Origin: Bog-473 sp963824195
Lineage (GTDB): Bacteria; Actinomycetota; Acidimicrobiia; Acidimicrobiales; RAAP-2
DNA length: 64,000 nt
NCBI GenBank assembly: GCA_963824195.1
Contig: CAWGOJ010000016.1
Location: 1-64,000 of the forward strand
Reading direction: 5' to 3'
Part shown: piece by piece, positions 59,533 to 64,000 of the stretch
Numbering within the stretch: position 1 is the stretch's first letter
How the letters are laid out: every line of letters starts with the position of its first letter
Translations under genes and position numbers: made by a program
The notes under the pieces: model-generated
Databases searched by the model: none
Seen by the model: only the letters and a program-made list of their open reading frames with translations
Told to the model about the DNA's origin: nothing

Positions 59533-59847
59533 ATGCGGCCTTACGAAGTCATGGCCATCTTCGAGGCCACCACCGAGCCGACCATCATTCAGGGTGTGCT
59601 CGATCAGGCCCTCGAGGTCATCCGCTCCACTGGGGGCAACCCGGGCGCCATCGATCGCTGGGGGAAGCGCACCTTCGCCTACGAGGTGAACCACAAGCGC
59701 GAGGGCTACTACGTCGTGGTCGAGTTCACGGCCGAGCCCGAGACGGTGGCCGCCCTCGACCGCATGCTCGGCCTGGCCGACGAGGTGGTGCGCCACAAGG
59801 TGGTGCGCCTCCCGGACAAGGCACCCGCCGCGGCGACGGCCGGCTGA
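59533..59847 (+). CDS. rpsF: 30S ribosomal protein S6
   Basis: A 104-residue ribosomal protein with the full S6 fold: MRPYEVMAIFEATTEPTIIQ, then DRWGKRTFAYEVNHKREGYY and the C-terminal LGLADEVVRHKVVRL. GAGGGAGG precedes ATG 59533. First gene of the rpsF-ssb-rpsR-rplI cluster; S6 and S18 bind together on 16S rRNA. Confidence 0.96.
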   Translation: MRPYEVMAIFEATTEPTIIQGVLDQALEVIRSTGGNPGAIDRWGKRTFAYEVNHKREGYYVVVEFTAEPETVAALDRMLGLADEVVRHKVVRLPDKAPAAATAG

Positions 59848-59868
59848 CCGGTCGCGAGAGGAGCAGAC

Positions 59869-60360
59869 ATGGCGTCAGACAACAGCGTCACGCTCGTGGG
59901 GAACGTCACCCGTGACCCCGAGCTGCGCTTCACCAACACAGGGCAGGCCAATGTCACCTTCGGGCTGGCGGTCAACCGGCGCTGGCAGAACCGCCAGACC
60001 CAGGAGTGGGAGGAGGCGACCTCCTTCTTCGACGTGGTGTGCTGGCGCGAGATGGCCGAGAACGTGAGCGAGACCATCACCCGCGGCACGCGGGTCATGG
60101 TGGCCGGCCGGCTCGAGCAGCGCAGCTGGGAGACCCAGGAGGGCGACCGGCGCTCCAAGGTCGAGGTCGTGGCGGACGAGATCGGCCCGTCGCTGCGCTG
60201 GGCCACCGCCCAGATCACCAAGAACGAGCGTCGGGGCCCCGGCGACGGGTCGCCGCGAGGCGGCGGCCGCCAGGCGGCGCCCGCGCCACAACCACAGCCA
60301 CAACCACAGCCCGCGGCGGATGCCGGCGGCGGCTACGGATTCGACGAGGAGCCCTTCTGA
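59869..60360 (+). CDS. ssb: Single-stranded DNA-binding protein
   Basis: A 163-residue OB-fold protein. The core is NSVTLVGNVTRDPELRFTNT, then FFDVVCWREMAENVSETITR and VMVAGRLEQRSWE. A Gly/Pro/Gln-rich tail ends YGFDEEPF, the acidic tip that recruits repair and replication proteins. GAGGAGC ribosome-binding site before ATG 59869. The last base of its stop is the first base of the rpsR start (TGATG). Confidence 0.95.
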   Translation: MASDNSVTLVGNVTRDPELRFTNTGQANVTFGLAVNRRWQNRQTQEWEEATSFFDVVCWREMAENVSETITRGTRVMVAGRLEQRSWETQEGDRRSKVEVVADEIGPSLRWATAQITKNERRGPGDGSPRGGGRQAAPAPQPQPQPQPAADAGGGYGFDEEPF

Positions 60361-60874
60361 TGGCACGCAACAACCAACGCGGCGGGACCGCGGCGCGGCG
60401 CGCCCCCAAGGATCTCGGCCGCCGGGTCAAGAAGAAGCCCTGCGCGCTGTGCCGGGACAAGGTCGAGTGGGTGGACTACAAGGACGTCCCCATGCTGCGC
60501 AAGTACATGAGCGACCGCGGCAAGATCCGCTCGCGCCGTGTCACGGGCAACTGCGCCCAGCACCAGCGGGCGTTGGCCATGGCCATCAAGACGGCGCGCG
60601 AGCTCGTCCTCCTGCCCTACACCCAGCGCACCGTCACCGAGCGCCCTGGTGGCCGCGGCGGCGGCCGGGACCGGGGCGAGCGGACGCTGGGCGACTCCAT
60701 GGCCGCCGAGGCGCGCCGCGGGCCGGCGCCGGCGCCGGCGCCGGCTGAGGTCGAGGTCTCGAGGTCGAGGTCGCAGAGGCCTTGGGTATTGTCGATGAAG
60801 CTGCCGCGGACGCCGAGGCCGGGGTCACGGTCGAGGTCGTGGTGGAGCCCGAAGAGGCGGGTGCGGACGCATGA
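60360..60874 (+). CDS. rpsR: 30S ribosomal protein S18 with acidic extension, frameshifted in the extension
   Basis: The S18 core (about residues 20-85: KKKPCALCRDKVEWVDYKDV and NCAQHQRALAMAIKTARELV) is intact from ATG 60360. It retains two of the Cys positions of zinc-binding S18 forms. A Gly/Arg-rich then Pro/Ala-rich extension follows. In the GAGGTC repeat at 60747-60772 two extra bases (TC near 60757-60760), or one lost base, shift the frame. The other frame gives an acidic tail ending VVVEPEEAGADA at TGA 60874, overlapping the rplI start. As written, the frame runs into rplI without stopping. The ribosomal core should be unaffected. Confidence 0.88.
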
Positions 60875-61320
60875 AGGTCCTGCTGAGGGACGACGTCGCC
60901 GGCGTGGGCCGGCGGGGCGACATCGTGAAGGTGGCGGGCGGCTTCGCCCGCAACTTCCTGCTCCCCGAGGGACGGGCCATCGTTGCCACCGAGGGCGTGG
61001 AGGGCCAGGCCCAGCTGATGCGCCGGGGCCGTGACCTGCGGGAGGCCCAGGACCGGAGCGCGGCCGAGGCCCAGGCCACCTTGCTGGCGGGCGCCGTGAT
61101 CCCCATCAGCGCCCGGGCGGCCGGCGGCGGCAGGCTGTTCGGCTCTATCGGCCCGGCCGACGTCGCCGACGCCATCCGGGCCGCCAAGGGCGTCGAGGTG
61201 GACCGCAGGCACGTCGTGCTGCCCGAGCACATCAAGGAGACCGGGAGCTTCGACGTGACGGTCGAGCTGTTCCCCGACGTCGCCACGGTGGTGACGGTGG
61301 AGGTCAGCGCCGCGACCTGA
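60871..61320 (+). CDS. rplI: 50S ribosomal protein L9
   Basis: A 149-residue ribosomal protein. The N-terminal domain is MKVLLRDDVAGVGRRGDIVK followed by GFARNFLLPEGRAI, a helical connector rich in Arg and Ala comes next, and the C-terminal domain has RLFGSIGPADVADAI. The ATG at 60871 overlaps the predicted rpsR stop in the ATGA arrangement, which supports the corrected rpsR frame. Confidence 0.95.
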   Translation: MKVLLRDDVAGVGRRGDIVKVAGGFARNFLLPEGRAIVATEGVEGQAQLMRRGRDLREAQDRSAAEAQATLLAGAVIPISARAAGGGRLFGSIGPADVADAIRAAKGVEVDRRHVVLPEHIKETGSFDVTVELFPDVATVVTVEVSAAT

Positions 61321-61524
61321 GCGGCCGGTGGGGGGCGGGTATCCCCGAACCGCGCGCAACCCAATTGCACCATGGTGCGGTGCAATCGATCCGGAAGGCC
61401 ACGCCGCTCCACGGTCCACAGCGGGTGTGCGCCGATGCACCGCTTATCCACACGCCCGGCGGTCTTACCCACAAGTGTTGGGGCCTTATGGTCCCCAGGC
61501 TGCAGCGGTCACAGTAGGGGAGCC
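61321..61524. promoter_or_regulatory. dnaB upstream region with DnaA boxes
   Basis: The 204-base gap before dnaB holds an exact E. coli-type DnaA box TTATCCACA (61444-61452), a one-mismatch TTACCCACA (61465-61473) and GGTCCACAG (about 61414-61422). It ends with TTGGGGCC...ATGGTCCCCAGG (about 61478-61500), the last part also found in the dnaA-dnaN gap. DnaA may regulate dnaB from here. Confidence 0.55.
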
Positions 61525-62916
61525 GTGGTCCAAGCCTTCGACGACACCCGCCCCCGCCCGCTCCGGGCCGCCCCCATGCCCGCTCCGTCCGGAGCGCGGG
61601 TGCCGCCTCACGACCTCGAGGCCGAAGAGTCGCTGCTCGGGGCGATGCTTCTGTCCAACGACGCGGCGTCGGTCGGCATCGAGCGCTGCTCCGGCGCGGA
61701 CTTCTACAAACCGGCGCACGGCCACATCTTCGGGGCGATCCGGGCTCTCATGGAGCGGGGCGAGGCCATCGACGCAGTGACCGTCACCGACGAGCTCAAG
61801 CGCTCGGGGGTGCTCGAAGCGGTCGGCGACCCCTCGATCTTCATCTCGCTGCAGGCCAACACGCCGTCGATCGCCAACGCGCGGCACTACGCCGAGATCG
61901 TCGAGGAGCACGCGCTGCTGCGCAAGCTCATCGGCGTGGCGGGCGAGATCGCCGACATCGGCTACTCGGTCCCCGAGGACGTCAAGGCGGCGGTCGACGA
62001 GGCGGAGCAGATGGTGTTCAACGTGGGCGAGCGCCGCACGGCCGACACCATGCGCCCGCTGCACGAGCTGCTGGGCGCGGGGCTGGACCGGATAGAGGAG
62101 CTGGGCCAGCGGGGCTCGCACATCACGGGCGTGGCCACGGGCTACCACGAGCTGGACAGCATCCTGCTCGGTTTCCAGCCCTCCTCGCTCAACATCGTGG
62201 GTGCCCGTCCGGGCATGGGCAAGACGAGCTTCGCGCTGGGTGTCCTGGCCAACGTGGGCCTCCAGGTGCAGCGCCCGGCGCTGCTCTTCTCGCTCGAGAT
62301 GGGTCACCTCGAGCTGACCCAGCGCCTGCTCGCCTCGGAGGCCGAGGTGAACGGGCAGAGCCTGCAGACGGGGCGGATCCGCACCCAGGACTGGAGCAAA
62401 ATCGGGGTGGCCGTGACCCGGCTGTCGGGTGCGCCCATCTTCATCGACGACAACCCGAACGTGACGGTCATGGACATCCGGGCCCGGGCGCGGCGGCTCA
62501 AGAAGTCCGAGGGCGACCTCGGGATCGTCGTCGTCGACTACCTGCAGCTGATGACCGGCCGGGGCCGGGCGGAGAACCGCCAGACCGAGGTCGCCGAGAT
62601 CAGCCGCGGCCTCAAGATCCTGGCCCGCGAACTCGAGGTGCCCGTCGTCGCCCTCTCTCAGCTGTCGCGCAACCTGGAGTCACGCCAGGACAAGACGCCG
62701 CAGCTGTCGGACCTGCGGGAGTCGGGGTCGCTCGAGCAGGACGCCGACGTCGTCCTCTTCATCTACCGCGAGTCCGAGTACAACGACGAGGTGCCGATCG
62801 ACCGGGCCGACGACGCGCTCATTGAAGTGGCCAAGCACCGGAACGGGCCGACCGGGAAGGCCAACCTGCTCTTCCTCAAGCAGTACGCGCGCTTCGAGAA
62901 CCACCGGGGCGTGTAG
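61525..62916 (+). CDS. dnaB: Replicative DNA helicase DnaB
   Basis: A 463-residue hexameric 5'-3' helicase. The N-terminal domain begins VPPHDLEAEESLLGAMLLSN. The RecA-like motor has Walker A GARPGMGKTSFALGV, LFSLEMGHLELTQRLL, Walker B IVVVDYLQLMTG and SDLRESGSLEQDADVVLFIYR. No intein is present, unlike many actinobacterial dnaB genes. The GTG at 61525 is preceded by AGGGGAG. The upstream gap has three DnaA-box-like sites. Confidence 0.95.
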   Translation: MVQAFDDTRPRPLRAAPMPAPSGARVPPHDLEAEESLLGAMLLSNDAASVGIERCSGADFYKPAHGHIFGAIRALMERGEAIDAVTVTDELKRSGVLEAVGDPSIFISLQANTPSIANARHYAEIVEEHALLRKLIGVAGEIADIGYSVPEDVKAAVDEAEQMVFNVGERRTADTMRPLHELLGAGLDRIEELGQRGSHITGVATGYHELDSILLGFQPSSLNIVGARPGMGKTSFALGVLANVGLQVQRPALLFSLEMGHLELTQRLLASEAEVNGQSLQTGRIRTQDWSKIGVAVTRLSGAPIFIDDNPNVTVMDIRARARRLKKSEGDLGIVVVDYLQLMTGRGRAENRQTEVAEISRGLKILARELEVPVVALSQLSRNLESRQDKTPQLSDLRESGSLEQDADVVLFIYRESEYNDEVPIDRADDALIEVAKHRNGPTGKANLLFLKQYARFENHRGV

Positions 62917-62966
62917 CGGGGCGAGGCCGCGCGACAGCGCGGGGCGCCGGCGGGTAGACCTACCCC

Positions 62967-63371
62967 ATGGCACACGACCGCATACCCGACAGCCACCGGG
63001 ACCTCCTCGAGGCCGAGGTGGCCACCCTGGCCACGGTGGGGGAGGACGGCTACCCCCAGGTCTCCGAGGTGTGGTTCCTGGCCGAGGGCGACCAGATCGC
63101 GATCTCGCTGAACACGGCGCGGCAGAAGACCAAGAACCTCCAGACCGACCCCGCCTGCACGCTGCTCATCCTCGACCTGGCCAACCCGTACCGCTACCTC
63201 GAGATCCGCGGCACGGCTGTCGTGGTGCCCGACGACGGCTACGAGTTCGCCGACAGGGTCGGGACCAAGTACGGCGGTGCCGACCTGCGCGAGCACGACG
63301 GGCCGGGGGTCAGACGGGTCGTCGTGCGGATCGCCCCGGTCCGGATCAACGCCGTCAACATGCGCGGCTGA
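62967..63371 (+). CDS. PPOX-class (probably F420-dependent) flavin/deazaflavin oxidoreductase
   Basis: A 134-residue split-barrel protein of the pyridoxamine 5'-phosphate oxidase-like superfamily. Typical pieces are LLEAEVATLATVGEDGYPQV, AISLNTARQKTKNLQTDPAC and RYLEIRGTAVVV. In actinobacteria this subgroup commonly uses coenzyme F420 and is annotated as a PPOX class F420-dependent enzyme; substrate unknown. A TAGACC box lies 6 bases before ATG 62967, so the transcript may be leaderless. Convergent with the membrane protein at the right edge. Confidence 0.85.
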   Translation: MAHDRIPDSHRDLLEAEVATLATVGEDGYPQVSEVWFLAEGDQIAISLNTARQKTKNLQTDPACTLLILDLANPYRYLEIRGTAVVVPDDGYEFADRVGTKYGGADLREHDGPGVRRVVVRIAPVRINAVNMRG

Positions 63372-63378
63372 GGCGCGC

Positions 63379-64000
63379 TCAGAGGCTCACCTCCCGGCGC
63401 GACCGCGGCGCCGTCGTCACGACCGCTGCAGCGGCGAGCGCCACCACGACCAGCGCGGCCCACGGCGACACGAACGACGCCAGGAGCACTGCCGCGGCAA
63501 CCTCGACGGCCATGACGACCCCGAGCACGACGGGTCCGAGCTCGGTGAAGCGCCGGTGGAACCCGGCCAGAGCCGCCGGGCTCGTGATCGTGCGCCCGAG
63601 GAGTACGGCCAGGCCGCGCACGAGGCCGAAGAGGGCACCGATGGCCAGCGCCAAGAGTGGGTCGCCCGTCAACGCGGCGAGGACGATCATCAGGTAGACC
63701 GCCGAGGTCTTGATGTAGGTGACGAGGCCGGTGCCGATCTGCCAGCCGAAGCCTGCCCCGTAGACCCAGGGGCGGAACTGGTCCAGCCACCGCTCGTTGA
63801 CCTGGCGGCGGTGGACGGGGAGACGGAAGCCGGCCACGCGACCGTCCGCCGCCGCGGCGACGGCCGACGCGGCGCACGCGACCGCCGCCAGCGTCGTGGC
63901 CGATGCGCCGGCCACGCGCACCCCGGCGGCCATGGCGGCCAGGCACAGTCCCAGGCAGGCCCCGCCCGCCACCGCCCCCACGACGAACCACGCCGCCGTC
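63379..64000 (-). CDS. Partial polytopic membrane protein (N-terminus outside window)
   Basis: At least 206 residues, open to the window edge. A GTG at 63981 is in frame, but the hydrophobic reading continues past it (AAWFVVGAVAGG), so the true start is probably beyond 64000. About six hydrophobic segments are seen, with the conserved-looking core RPWVYGAGFGWQIGTGLVTY and GALFGLVRGLAVLLGRTITS. The glycine pattern faintly resembles DsbD/CcdA-type or MauE-like redox membrane proteins, but no cysteines are present, so no family is assigned. Confidence 0.6.
   Translation of the reverse strand, partial: TAAWFVVGAVAGGACLGLCLAAMAAGVRVAGASATTLAAVACAASAVAAAADGRVAGFRLPVHRRQVNERWLDQFRPWVYGAGFGWQIGTGLVTYIKTSAVYLMIVLAALTGDPLLALAIGALFGLVRGLAVLLGRTITSPAALAGFHRRFTELGPVVLGVVMAVEVAAAVLLASFVSPWAALVVVALAAAAVVTTAPRSRREVSL

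Noticed and set aside
61525..62916. Intein in dnaB
   Set aside because: The gene is 463 codons with continuous motor motifs and no insertion at the P-loop.
1..64000. tRNA, rRNA or tmRNA genes
   Set aside because: All larger gaps were read for tRNA-like arms or rRNA-like sequence; none was seen, though short divergent RNAs cannot be excluded without a covariance search.
1..64000. Insertion sequences, integrases or prophage
   Set aside because: No transposase, integrase or phage-like gene and no flanking repeats were recognised.

Overview
This is a high-GC chromosome segment from an actinomycete, most likely a deep-branching one such as Acidimicrobiia. That placement is an inference from gene content: tandem WS/DGAT acyltransferases, an F420-type PPOX protein, DUF5318 and DUF6049 proteins, an LAFTG-anchored small protein, myo-inositol phosphate synthase, and the conserved actinobacterial order around dnaA. 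No taxonomic search was possible. Many start codons are GTG. Several promoters look leaderless, with a TANNNT box 6-8 bases before the start codon.

Layout. 1-2.9 kb: two translationally coupled wax ester/diacylglycerol acyltransferases. 3-18.3 kb: an exopolysaccharide locus. It holds a tandem alpha/beta-hydrolase, a Wzx-type flippase, a Wzz/Wzc-like chain-length ATPase, a broken FkbM methyltransferase remnant, an O-antigen ligase/polymerase, two glycosyltransferases, an initiating polyprenyl glycosylphosphotransferase (frameshifted), an LAFTG-anchored surface protein, a DUF4012 protein, and a secreted repeat protein with a GH26 glycosidase domain. The GH26 leader matches a cyclic-di-GMP-I (GEMM) riboswitch. 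18.3-21.6 kb: a divergent GAF histidine kinase/LuxR-type regulator pair, a small unknown protein and a degenerate GGDEF protein. 21.9-31.8 kb: metabolic and housekeeping genes (RNase D, acyl-CoA synthetase, aldo/keto reductase, dCTP deaminase, D-aminoacylase-like amidohydrolase, signal peptidase I).

31.8-62.9 kb is the replication-origin neighbourhood. gyrA, gyrB, a DciA-like gene, recF, dnaN and dnaA run leftwards; rpmH, rnpA, yidD, yidC, jag, rsmG, parA and parB run rightwards. There are two parS sites upstream of parA and a probable oriC between dnaA and dnaN. Next comes a leftward block (CwlM-like protein, trxA, trxB, a small membrane protein, DegV, murJ, DUF6049), then pcnB, a carboxymuconolactone-decarboxylase-like gene, ino1, padR, DUF5318, panB, and the rpsF-ssb-rpsR-rplI-dnaB ribosome/replication cluster. 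A PPOX gene and a partial membrane protein close the window.

How the genes work together: the left third makes, exports and remodels a surface polysaccharide, and the riboswitch ties at least the GH26 protein to cyclic-di-GMP. The right half initiates replication, segregates the origin and makes ribosomal and cell-wall components. At least five genes (glycosylphosphotransferase, GH26 protein, jag, carboxymuconolactone-type gene, rpsR) are interrupted by small indels, several in repetitive DNA. They may be sequencing errors or real lesions, and each is described separately.
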